This document shows, piece after piece, positions 1 to 6,362 of a stretch of DNA of 7,817 bases. Under the pieces are notes generated by a model. That model searched no databases. It had not been told where the DNA came from and worked only from the letters and a program-made list of their open reading frames with translations. Within the stretch, counting starts at the first letter, position 1, and every line of letters begins with the position of its first letter. The DNA is from Candidatus Acetothermia bacterium (GTDB lineage Bacteria > Bipolaricaulota > Bipolaricaulia > Bipolaricaulales > Bipolaricaulaceae). The stretch lies in contig PUMK01000123.1 of NCBI GenBank assembly GCA_003551325.1, forward strand, positions 1 through 7,817, given 5' to 3'. Both the position numbers and the translations under genes were made by a program.

Positions 1-285
1 AAGGACTTTGCTGAAGATGAAACCCAGCGGAAACCCCGTCTCCTCGGCTACGCGAACCCACCACAGGAGGGCCTCCGGCAGGACCACCGGACCGCCATCG
101 GCCTCCACCTCGTGCAACTGTCCCTCGTAGTCCGATGTGTCCGCAAGCTCGACAACGACACCCCACACCCAACGCGCCCCTAGGGGGACCCTCACCCTGT
201 GACCCACCCCCACAGCCAGTCCCGACGGCACAGCATAGTCGAGCGGCTCGCTTCGGGGAATCGGCAGCGCAACCCGGGCGATCAC
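1..285 (-). CDS. priA: Primosomal protein N' (replication restart helicase PriA), N-terminal 95 codons only
   Basis: The first 95 codons of a gene that runs off the left edge, with no stop codon. The product begins VIARVALPIPRSEPLDYAVP (initiator GTG read as Met) and continues through RVRVPLGARWVWGVVVEL to a segment with LLWWVRVAEETGFPLGFIF. This follows the N-terminal 3'-DNA-binding domain of PriA: E. coli has HVALPVPLPRTFDYLLPEG, RVRVPFG and a later LLLWAADYYHHPIGDVLF. PriA recognises stalled forks and D-loops and reloads the replicative helicase; this domain binds the 3' end of the nascent leading strand. The zinc-binding and helicase domains lie outside the window. The GTG start overlaps the transporter's TGA stop in a GTGA, with GGGGA a few bases upstream as a possible ribosome site, so translation is probably coupled. 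Family assignment is good but rests on the N-terminal domain alone. Confidence 0.85.
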   Translation of the reverse strand, partial: MIARVALPIPRSEPLDYAVPSGLAVGVGHRVRVPLGARWVWGVVVELADTSDYEGQLHEVEADGGPVVLPEALLWWVRVAEETGFPLGFIFSKVL

Positions 286-1580
286 TGTCCCCAGCCTAGG
301 AGCAACAGAATCGTACCGATCACGCAACCAAGAAAGGCCAGCGGCATCCCAAACCACAACCAACGGCGCGTGGAGATGGGCTTCCCGTTACGCTCCGCAA
401 CGCTGAGGACGGCCACGTTGGCCGCGGTCCCCAGCGGCGTTCCGTTTGACCCAAACCCAATTCCTAAGACCAGAGCCCACCACAACGGTGCCGTTGCGAC
501 CCCTAGAGCACCCAGGCTGCGCACGACGGGAATGAGCACCATCGTCGCGGGGATCGCACTGATGCACCAGCACAGAATGCATCCCAACCACAGCAACACT
601 ACAGCCAACACCACCGGCGTCTCAGCCAGCACTGCCATCCCCTGACCGATCACCATTAGAGCACCGCTGCGCTCCAAACCTCCCACCACGATGAACAACC
701 CGACAAGGAACAAGAGCATGTCCCACTCCACCCCCTGAAGCAGTTCGTCAACGCTGGGACGCAGAACCAGTACCGATAGCGCTGCACCGATCAGCGCGAC
801 CAAGCCGGGGCTGATCCCCAAGAGGTGGTGACTGACGAACAATCCAACAACTGCCAACAACACCGCCATCAGCCTTCCCATACCGCGGTGATCGGAGAGC
901 GCTGCACGCGGCTCCATCGCGTGCAGCGCCTCGACGTTCTCGGGCCGCACGGAGAGCTCACGCCGGAACCTCACAAGGAGAAGAGGAACGCTCAGCACCA
1001 GCACGAACAACGACACCGGTGCAGCCACGAACAGGAAGTCGTTGAATCCGAACCCAGCCGCTGAACCGATGAGCACATTCGGCGGGTCGCCCACCAGCGT
1101 GGCAACCCCTCCTGTGTTCGCCAGCATCACGCTGCTCAACAGGAACGGCAGAGCGGGAACTCCCAGCACATCAGCCACGGAGAGCGTGACCGGCGCCATG
1201 GTGAGCACTGTGGTCAGGTTATCGAGGAGCATGGACAACACTGCCCCCACCACGCCAAATGCGATGAGGAGAACCCACGGCTTTCCACGCGCAAGTTTCG
1301 CGGCAAGCACTGCCACGTATTGGAAGAAGCCGGTGTTCCTGAGTAGTCCGACGATCACCATCATGCCGAAGAGAAGCCATAGTGTGTCCACATCGACATG
1401 CCCAAGCGCCTGGTCGGCAGGGAAGAAACCCACCAGCGTGCCCCCAAGCATCATCGCCACCGACCCTACCAACGCCGCCAGCGCACGGTGCACGCGACCG
1501 GAAAGCATGAGGGCATACGTTGCGACGAAGACCGTAACCGCTACGAAAAGCGCAATCCAGTCCACATAACCCCCAGACAA
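282..1580 (-). CDS. ArsB/NhaD (ion transporter) superfamily permease, SLC13/CitMHS-like
   Basis: A polytopic inner-membrane protein of up to 432 aa with about 11-12 hydrophobic segments in two repeats. The first repeat carries the family hallmarks: MLLDNLTTVLTMAP (residues 117-130) and GGVATLVGDPPNVLIGSAAG (157-176). The second carries GSNGTPLGTAANV (377-389). These place it in the ion transporter superfamily, with NhaD Na+/H+ antiporters, ArsB arsenite pumps, the mammalian P protein and citrate carriers. The substrate cannot be read from sequence, and no arsenic or citrate genes are nearby. The Asp-Asn pair expected in the second half-repeat is replaced by Ser-Ala (341-342). The start is uncertain: TTG at 1580 has GAGGGG directly abutting it, while an in-frame GTG at 1565 has GGGGG four bases upstream. 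It lies 42 bases after the Nudix gene and its stop overlaps the priA start. Confidence 0.85.
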   Translation of the reverse strand: MSGGYVDWIALFVAVTVFVATYALMLSGRVHRALAALVGSVAMMLGGTLVGFFPADQALGHVDVDTLWLLFGMMVIVGLLRNTGFFQYVAVLAAKLARGKPWVLLIAFGVVGAVLSMLLDNLTTVLTMAPVTLSVADVLGVPALPFLLSSVMLANTGGVATLVGDPPNVLIGSAAGFGFNDFLFVAAPVSLFVLVLSVPLLLVRFRRELSVRPENVEALHAMEPRAALSDHRGMGRLMAVLLAVVGLFVSHHLLGISPGLVALIGAALSVLVLRPSVDELLQGVEWDMLLFLVGLFIVVGGLERSGALMVIGQGMAVLAETPVVLAVVLLWLGCILCWCISAIPATMVLIPVVRSLGALGVATAPLWWALVLGIGFGSNGTPLGTAANVAVLSVAERNGKPISTRRWLWFGMPLAFLGCVIGTILLLLGWGQ

Positions 1581-1622
1581 CCCCTCAGGCCAGAGGCGTG
1601 TGTTCTACCTTTAGACAGGATA
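1581..1622 (-). other. Short spacer between Nudix gene and transporter
   Basis: A 42-base spacer, one of only two larger gaps in the run. It holds a weak inverted repeat (CCTC and GAGG around six bases) and the purine-rich ribosome-binding region of the transporter. I see no U-tract terminator and no convincing -35/-10 pair, so read-through from the upstream genes is the simplest reading. Confidence 0.5.
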
Positions 1623-2039
1623 TCAGGAACTTAGCGCCGCCTCCGCACGCCTCAGGAGTTCCGTCTGCTCTTCGTGGGTTAGGCGGGCGGCGGCCTGCTC
1701 GTAGGGTAGCCAGGCAATCTCATCGATCTCCCCCGGCAGAGCCTCCCCAGTCTCACGCGTTCGCGCCAAGTACAACACGACGCGCTTGTCCACCATGCGC
1801 CCGCCCCTTCGGAAACGGTAGGAGAGCACCTCTCTGAACCCAGGAACTTGTTCCAGATCGGTGATGCCCACCTCTTCCGCGACCTCGCGGCGCGCGGCCG
1901 CCTCAGGGGCTTCGCCCAGTTCCAGGCGGCCCTTGGGGAAACCCCACGCCCCCCCACCACGGTGCTTGACCACGAGGTACTCCCGTTGGCCGGCTGTGGA
2001 TCGATACAAGATGAAGCCCGCCGCCCGCTCGATGCTCAT
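1623..2039 (-). CDS. Nudix hydrolase, Ap4A/dinucleoside polyphosphate hydrolase-like
   Basis: A complete 138-aa single-domain Nudix protein. The Nudix box (GX5EX7REUXEEXGU) is intact at residues 37-59, reading GRLELGE, seven residues, then REVAEEVGI, so the metal-binding glutamates are present. The preceding HRGGGAWGFPKG (26-37) and the N-terminal AAGFILYR resemble the NUDT2/Ndx1 group, which splits diadenosine polyphosphates such as Ap4A into mononucleotides. A downstream SYRFRRGG..DKRVVLYLA stretch also fits that group. The assignment is to subfamily resemblance; mRNA 5'-end hydrolysis (RppH-like) or another NTP substrate remains possible. The ATG follows the rpoB TAG stop by six bases, and those bases (CGGGGG) give only a poor ribosome site, so expression probably depends on translation arriving from rpoB. 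It occupies the place where rpoC is expected. Confidence 0.88.
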   Translation of the reverse strand: MSIERAAGFILYRSTAGQREYLVVKHRGGGAWGFPKGRLELGEAPEAAARREVAEEVGITDLEQVPGFREVLSYRFRRGGRMVDKRVVLYLARTRETGEALPGEIDEIAWLPYEQAAARLTHEEQTELLRRAEAALSS

Positions 2040-2045
2040 CCCCCG

Positions 2046-5000
2046 CTAAAGGAGATCCAGCTCACGTCCATGTTCGTCGTAGGCCTTTGGCGAAAGGGCC
2101 AGACATTGGAGCTCCCGCCACAACACCCTGAACGACTCAGGGATCCCAGGCTTCGGGAAGTCCTCCCCACGGAGGATCGCCTTGTAGAGCTGTACCCTGC
2201 CCTTAGCATCATCGCTCTTTACCGTGAGCATTTCCTGAAGAAGAGACGAGGCTCCGTAGGCTTCGAGAGCCCACACTTCCATCTCTCCCAGCCGCTGTCC
2301 TCCGGACTGCGCCTTTCCCCCCAGCGGCTGCTGTGTGATCAACGCATACGGTCCGGTCGCTCGGGCGTGGATCTTGTCCGCGGCGATGTGCTCGAGCTTG
2401 AGGAAGTACATCGAACCCACCGTGACCCGTGACTTGAACGGTTCCCCGGTGCGACCATCGCGCAGCCATACCTTCCCATCAAGCTGTGAACCCACATCCA
2501 GACCGTGCTCTTTCAGAGCCTCGGAGAGTTCCTCAAGAATCCGCTCCTCGCGAGGTCCGTCGAACACCGGACACGCGGCGGTGTGACCACCCAAGGCGGA
2601 TGCCCACCCCAAGTTCGCCTCGAAGATCTGGCCTAGGTTCATCCGCGACGGGACGCCCAGCGGGTTGAGCACAACATCAACCGGCGTCCCATCAGGCAAC
2701 ACGGGCATGTCCTCCACCGGCAACACCTTCGAGATCACACCCTTGTTTCCATGGCGCCCAGCCAGCTTGTCACCGACCGCGATCTGTCGCCGCTGTGCTA
2801 CGTAGACTTTGACGAGCTCGTTGATCCCCGCATCGAGTTCATCGCCCGCTGCCCGGGAGAAGCGCTTCACCCTGATCACGGTGGCCGTCCCGGTGATGGG
2901 TGGCATCTTGTATGATGTGTTCCGATAGTTACGCATCCGCTCCCCGAAGATCGAGCGGAAAATCTTCTCCTCTGGAGTTGGCTCTGCCTCACCCTTTGGA
3001 GTGATCTTCCCAACAAGCACATCGCCTGTTCGGACCTCGGTTCCCTCACGCACAATGCCCTGCTCGTCCAGGTTGCGCAGGTCCTCCTTCGAGAGGTTCG
3101 GAATGTCGCCTGTGATCTCCTCAGGTCCGAGCTTGGTCTCCTCGGCGCGAACCTGGAACTCCTGGATGTGTATGGAGTCCATGAGGTTATCACGCACAAG
3201 ACGTTCAGAGATGACGATGGCATCCTCGTAGTTGAACCCCTCGAAGGGCATGAAAGCGACCAGCAGGTTCGTGCCCATGGCGAGCTCACCGTCCACGGTC
3301 GACTGCGAGTCACCAAGAACGGTTCCCCGTTCAACCTTGTCGCCCAACTGCACGGTCGGCCGCTGGTGAAGCACGGTATCCTGGTTCGAGCGTTCGAAGT
3401 TGAGCAGACGATAGGCCTTCGTTCCCTTGCGGTTCCGCACTACAACCCTCTGCGCGTCGACAGCTTCGACTTTCCCATCCTCATCGGCAAGCACCACAGA
3501 CCCAGAGTCACGGGCCACCTTGAGTTCCATTCCCGTACCCACCACAGGAGCCTCAGGTCGAAGGAGTGGTACAGCTTGCCGCTGCATGTTGGCACCCATG
3601 AGCGCGCGGTTGGCATCGTCGTGTTCCAAGAACGGGATCAGCGACGCCGAGGCACCCACGATGCTACGCGGCGATACCTCGATGAAGTTCACGTCCTTGG
3701 GATCTGCGTAGACGACCTGCTCACGGCCTGTCCTCACGGGAACACGCTCACCGAGGAGCTTACCCTTCGCATCCACCTCCACAGTAGACGGTGCAATGCG
3801 ATAGAGCTCCTCATCGTCAGCCATGAGATACTGCACCTCTTTGGTGACCCGCCCCTTCTCCACCTTGATGTACGGCGCCTCAAGAAACCCAAACTCGTTG
3901 ACCCTGGAGTAAACGGCCATCGAGGTGATCAGACCGATGTTCTGTCCCTCCGGTGTCTCAATGGGACAGATGCGTGCGTAATGGGAAGGGTGCACATCGC
4001 GCACCTCGATCTTGGCTCGGCGCGCTGAGGCCGCACCTCCAAGCGCAGATAGCCGCCGCTTGTGCGTGAGTTCTGCCAATGGGTTCGTCTGCTCCAGGAA
4101 CTGGCTGAGACGACCCGTGTAGAAGAGCGTGTTGATCGCTGCTTGCACGGTCCTCGCGGAGACAATCTTTCGAATCGCGTCCCGGTCCTCGGGATCGTAG
4201 CGCGAGAGCTTGTCCTGGGCGATGCGGACCATCCTTAGCAGGCCCGCGCGCAGCGCTCCCTGCGCCTGCTCACCGGGGAGACGTACACGCTTGTTCCCCA
4301 AGTGATCCTTCTCGTCAAGGAGCTGGGGAGACTCGGGAGCCTCAAGCAACAGACCCACAGCCCTGACGATGTCGTCGGGCGTGAGGTGCACCTCCTTGTG
4401 GTCCAGCCCCAGCTTCCTGTTCAGCTTGAACCTGCCGATGTTCGTCAGACGGTACGACTCCGGGCTGAAGTACAGGTTTTTCAGGTAGTCGAGCATCTGA
4501 CCCAGTGCCGGCCGATCGCTCGGACGGAACTTATAGTAGATGTACCGTACGGCGTCTTCCTGGGTGGTGGTCTTGTCCTCGTCCATCGACTTCTTGATCG
4601 CCGGATGGACAACACGCACTTCTGGGCGCCCAGAACGTGCCAAAGTCTGGGCTTTCTGAGCCGTGAGTTCGTCACCGACCTCCCAGGTCTCCTCGCCCAC
4701 CTGCACCTGCTCAGCCAGCACAGCGGACTTCCACATAGCGACGCGGTCCGGAAGCTCATCCCCAGGGATCACCACGGAGTACCGCACCATCATGTCCTGG
4801 GTCTCCATGCCGAGCGCTCTCAGCAACGCGGTGATGGGCACCTTGCCGCGTCTGTCCAGGCTCGCCCGCGCCGTCCATCGCCGAACGTCCAGGTCAATTT
4901 CGAGCCAGGCCCCAAGCTCGGGGAGGAAATGTGCCCGGAAGATGTGGGGCTCTTCCTGGGTGACGTACAGGCCGGGTGATCGCGTGAGCTCGTTGACCAA

Positions 5001-5366
5001 CGCGTTTTCCGTCCCGTTGATGATGAACGTCGCCCGCGGGGTCATCAAGGGGACGTCGACCAAGTAGAGCTCTGCCTCCCGCACCAGCTTATCGTCAGCG
5101 AACAGCCGGGCGACCACGCGCAACGGAGCCGCGTAGGTCAGGTCCTTATCACGGCATTCCCACTCGTCGTAACGTGGTTCCCCCAGATGGGGGTCCACCA
5201 GCTCCATGTACAATCCCTCCCGACCTGGCGAGCGGATCGGCGAGAATTCGCTGAAGGTACCCGAGACGCCCTGACTCAGGAACCGCTCATAAGACCGCTT
5301 CTGGTCGACCGCCAAGTCAGGCGGATCCATCCACTCACGCGCAACACCGTACCAACGCCTGGACAT
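2046..5366 (-). CDS. rpoB: DNA-directed RNA polymerase beta subunit
   Basis: A full-length beta subunit of 1106 aa from the ATG, short and close in size to Thermus beta (about 1119 aa). Landmarks in order (numbered from this ATG): CRDKDLTYAAPL (71-82), FIINGTENALV (114-124), the rifampicin-region core LSQFLEQTNPLAELTHKRR (420-438), ICPIETPEGQNIGLI (466-480), FLEHDDANRALMGANMQRQA (579-598), FEGFNYEDAIVISE (708-721) with the conserved Glu-Asp (E714, D715), and VGDKLAGRHGNKGVISKVLP (865-884) with K867 and K875 at catalytic-centre positions. The conserved ITQQPLGGKAQ and MEVWALEAYGA end block is also present. Proteobacterial-type insertions are absent. Fork loop 2 (443-453) is strongly divergent. 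A TTG two codons upstream (5372) is an alternative start; an in-frame TGA at 5399-5397 rules out anything further. The gene downstream is not rpoC. Confidence 0.98.
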   Translation of the reverse strand: MSRRWYGVAREWMDPPDLAVDQKRSYERFLSQGVSGTFSEFSPIRSPGREGLYMELVDPHLGEPRYDEWECRDKDLTYAAPLRVVARLFADDKLVREAELYLVDVPLMTPRATFIINGTENALVNELTRSPGLYVTQEEPHIFRAHFLPELGAWLEIDLDVRRWTARASLDRRGKVPITALLRALGMETQDMMVRYSVVIPGDELPDRVAMWKSAVLAEQVQVGEETWEVGDELTAQKAQTLARSGRPEVRVVHPAIKKSMDEDKTTTQEDAVRYIYYKFRPSDRPALGQMLDYLKNLYFSPESYRLTNIGRFKLNRKLGLDHKEVHLTPDDIVRAVGLLLEAPESPQLLDEKDHLGNKRVRLPGEQAQGALRAGLLRMVRIAQDKLSRYDPEDRDAIRKIVSARTVQAAINTLFYTGRLSQFLEQTNPLAELTHKRRLSALGGAASARRAKIEVRDVHPSHYARICPIETPEGQNIGLITSMAVYSRVNEFGFLEAPYIKVEKGRVTKEVQYLMADDEELYRIAPSTVEVDAKGKLLGERVPVRTGREQVVYADPKDVNFIEVSPRSIVGASASLIPFLEHDDANRALMGANMQRQAVPLLRPEAPVVGTGMELKVARDSGSVVLADEDGKVEAVDAQRVVVRNRKGTKAYRLLNFERSNQDTVLHQRPTVQLGDKVERGTVLGDSQSTVDGELAMGTNLLVAFMPFEGFNYEDAIVISERLVRDNLMDSIHIQEFQVRAEETKLGPEEITGDIPNLSKEDLRNLDEQGIVREGTEVRTGDVLVGKITPKGEAEPTPEEKIFRSIFGERMRNYRNTSYKMPPITGTATVIRVKRFSRAAGDELDAGINELVKVYVAQRRQIAVGDKLAGRHGNKGVISKVLPVEDMPVLPDGTPVDVVLNPLGVPSRMNLGQIFEANLGWASALGGHTAACPVFDGPREERILEELSEALKEHGLDVGSQLDGKVWLRDGRTGEPFKSRVTVGSMYFLKLEHIAADKIHARATGPYALITQQPLGGKAQSGGQRLGEMEVWALEAYGASSLLQEMLTVKSDDAKGRVQLYKAILRGEDFPKPGIPESFRVLWRELQCLALSPKAYDEHGRELDLL

Positions 5367-5374
5367 AGACAAGC

Positions 5375-5396
5375 AGGGCCACCCGAAGGCGGCCCT
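5375..5396 (-). promoter_or_regulatory. Hairpin with UUCG loop between the SD and the rpoB start
   Basis: Read on the minus strand, AGGGCCGCC - TTCG - GGTGGCCCT forms a 9-bp stem with one G-U pair and a C(UUCG)G tetraloop, a class known to be exceptionally stable. It sits directly between a perfect SD and the rpoB start. Eight bases separate the stem from the ATG at 5366 and two separate it from the alternative TTG at 5372. No run of U follows, so it does not look like a terminator. A bridging role in rpoB initiation is inference. Confidence 0.75.
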
Positions 5397-5405
5397 TCAC
5401 CTCCT
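5397..5405 (-). promoter_or_regulatory. Perfect SD AGGAGGTGA for rpoB, displaced 30 bases from the ATG
   Basis: AGGAGGTGA on the minus strand is the full complement of the usual 16S rRNA 3' end. Measured linearly, it is 30 bases from the ATG and 24 from the TTG, too far for normal initiation. No in-frame start codon lies between it and the TTG. With the adjacent 22-base hairpin folded, AGGAGG comes 11 bases from the ATG or 5 from the TTG. Confidence 0.8.
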
Positions 5406-5422
5406 CGGACCGAAACACACCG

Positions 5423-5447
5423 GGGCGGTTGCTATCCGCAACCGCCC
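5423..5447 (-). terminator. Candidate attenuator hairpin after rplL
   Basis: A perfect 10-bp inverted repeat, GGGCGGTTGC / GCAACCGCCC with a five-base loop, begins two bases after the rplL TGA. The minus-strand sequence downstream is CGGTGTGTTTCGG, with only a short T-rich patch, so it is not a textbook intrinsic terminator. E. coli has a partial attenuator and an RNase III site in the same rplL-rpoB spacer, which lowers beta output relative to L7/L12. A similar role here is plausible but inferred from position and stem strength. It could equally be a processing or mRNA-stability element. Confidence 0.55.
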
Positions 5448-5449
5448 GC

Positions 5450-5824
5450 TCACCGAAGCTCGACCTCAGCCCCAGCCTCGACAAGCTTCTTCATGAGGTC
5501 ATCGGCCTCATCCGGGCTCACACCCTCACGGATCGGCGCGGGCAGTTTGTCCACCAGTTCCTTGCACTCCTTGAGGCCCTTACCCGTAAGCTCCTTGACC
5601 ACCTTGATCAGCTGAATCTTCTGCTGTCCGGCACTGGTAAGGACCACGTCCACCGTGGTCTTCTCGGCTTCCGCCTGGGCTTCACCCGCCTGGGGTGCCG
5701 CAGCCACTGCCATGGGGACCGCCTGGGCGGACACACCGAACCGCTCCTCGATCGCAGAGACCAGCTCGGCCAACTCCTTGACCGACATCTCCTCCACAGC
5801 CTGCAGTATCTCGTCCCTGGACAT
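5450..5824 (-). CDS. rplL: Large-subunit ribosomal protein L7/L12
   Basis: A 124-aa L7/L12 from the ATG. The N-terminal dimerisation domain (about residues 1-38, [20 protein letters not shown]) binds L10. A short Ala/Pro-rich hinge follows, then the globular C-terminal domain with [29 protein letters not shown] and the terminal EAGAEVELR. This domain recruits EF-Tu, EF-G and other GTPase factors to the stalk. A GTG immediately before the ATG is also in frame. I prefer the ATG because AGGAG, which overlaps the rplJ stop, lies seven bases from it but only four from the GTG. The four-base gap from the rplJ stop to the ATG suggests coupled translation with L10, its stalk partner. The candidate attenuator follows directly. 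Confidence 0.97.
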   Translation of the reverse strand: MSRDEILQAVEEMSVKELAELVSAIEERFGVSAQAVPMAVAAAPQAGEAQAEAEKTTVDVVLTSAGQQKIQLIKVVKELTGKGLKECKELVDKLPAPIREGVSPDEADDLMKKLVEAGAEVELR

Positions 5825-5828
5825 CACG

Positions 5829-6353
5829 TCACTCCTTTTCCGCTTTCAGTTTTCCAACCTCTGACAGTGCGACCGCGAACTTGCGGATCACCCCGGCCAG
5901 CGCCACCGCCAATCCCTGCATGGGGGCGTTCAACGCACCTGCCAGCCGCCCGTAGAGCTCCTCTTGCGTTGGCAGGTTGGCAAACCACTCCACCTGGTCC
6001 GGGTGCACAGCCTCCCCGGAGAACAGCCCGGCCTTGATCTTGAAGTGCTGGTACTTGCGCGCACACTCACGCGCCGCCCGGAAGGGGGCCGTAGGATTAT
6101 CACTTCCCAACACCATCCCATTTGGACCCCGCAGGTACTCCACAAGGAAATCGGCTCCAGCCTGCTGGGCCGCCAGCTTGGTGAGGGAGTTCTTCACAAC
6201 TTGAAACGTGACCCCCTGCTTGCGGAGCGTCCGCCGGAGCTCCACCATCTGGGGCGCTGTCAACCCAAGGAAATCAACCAACACCACCCCACTGGCCTGG
6301 GACAGTTGTTCCCTCAACTCTTCAACGTGCGCAACCTTCTCTGCCCTCGGCAT
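5829..6353 (-). CDS. rplJ: Large-subunit ribosomal protein L10
   Basis: A 174-aa L10, the stalk base that anchors L7/L12 dimers to 23S rRNA. The N-terminal RNA-binding domain shows the family pattern: [19 protein letters not shown] (4-22), [19 protein letters not shown] (23-41) and [11 protein letters not shown] (52-62). The [20 protein letters not shown] core follows (73-92). The C-terminal helix (about 131-170) contains three similar hydrophobic segments ([27 protein letters not shown]), consistent with three L12-dimer sites, though I only judged this by eye. The ATG is preceded by AAGGAG with five-base spacing, and this SD overlaps the rplA stop. The gap to rplA is only nine bases, leaving no room for the usual separate L10-binding leader. 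Confidence 0.97.
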   Translation of the reverse strand: MPRAEKVAHVEELREQLSQASGVVLVDFLGLTAPQMVELRRTLRKQGVTFQVVKNSLTKLAAQQAGADFLVEYLRGPNGMVLGSDNPTAPFRAARECARKYQHFKIKAGLFSGEAVHPDQVEWFANLPTQEELYGRLAGALNAPMQGLAVALAGVIRKFAVALSEVGKLKAEKE

Positions 6354-6362
6354 GGTCGCTCC

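Noticed and set aside
177..186. 10-base palindrome CCCCTAGGGG
   Set aside because: It falls within priA codons for the conserved Val-Pro-Leu-Gly stretch and is short enough to be chance.
1586..1599. Weak inverted repeat CCTC...GAGG considered as a terminator after the Nudix gene
   Set aside because: A four-base stem without a U-tract is too weak; the stretch is better read as the ribosome-binding region of the transporter.
3168..4028. Long plus-strand open frame (286 codons) opposite rpoB
   Set aside because: It lies wholly antisense to conserved rpoB codons and the translation has no recognisable domain; GC-rich coding DNA commonly leaves such open frames.
4008..4040. Frameshift as the cause of the odd fork loop 2 sequence
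   Set aside because: The reading frame is identical and highly conserved on both sides; the difference is a net loss of one codon, not a shift.
4302..4979. Plus-strand open frame of 225 codons opposite rpoB
   Set aside because: It is antisense to the conserved lobe region of beta; no motif or ribosome site supports it.
5825..5827. GTG as the rplL start
   Set aside because: It is in frame, but the adjacent ATG at 5824 has better SD spacing and gives the normal N-terminus.
5429..6037. Plus-strand open frame of 202 codons across rplL and rplJ
   Set aside because: It is antisense to two genes with clear homology and has no domain of its own.
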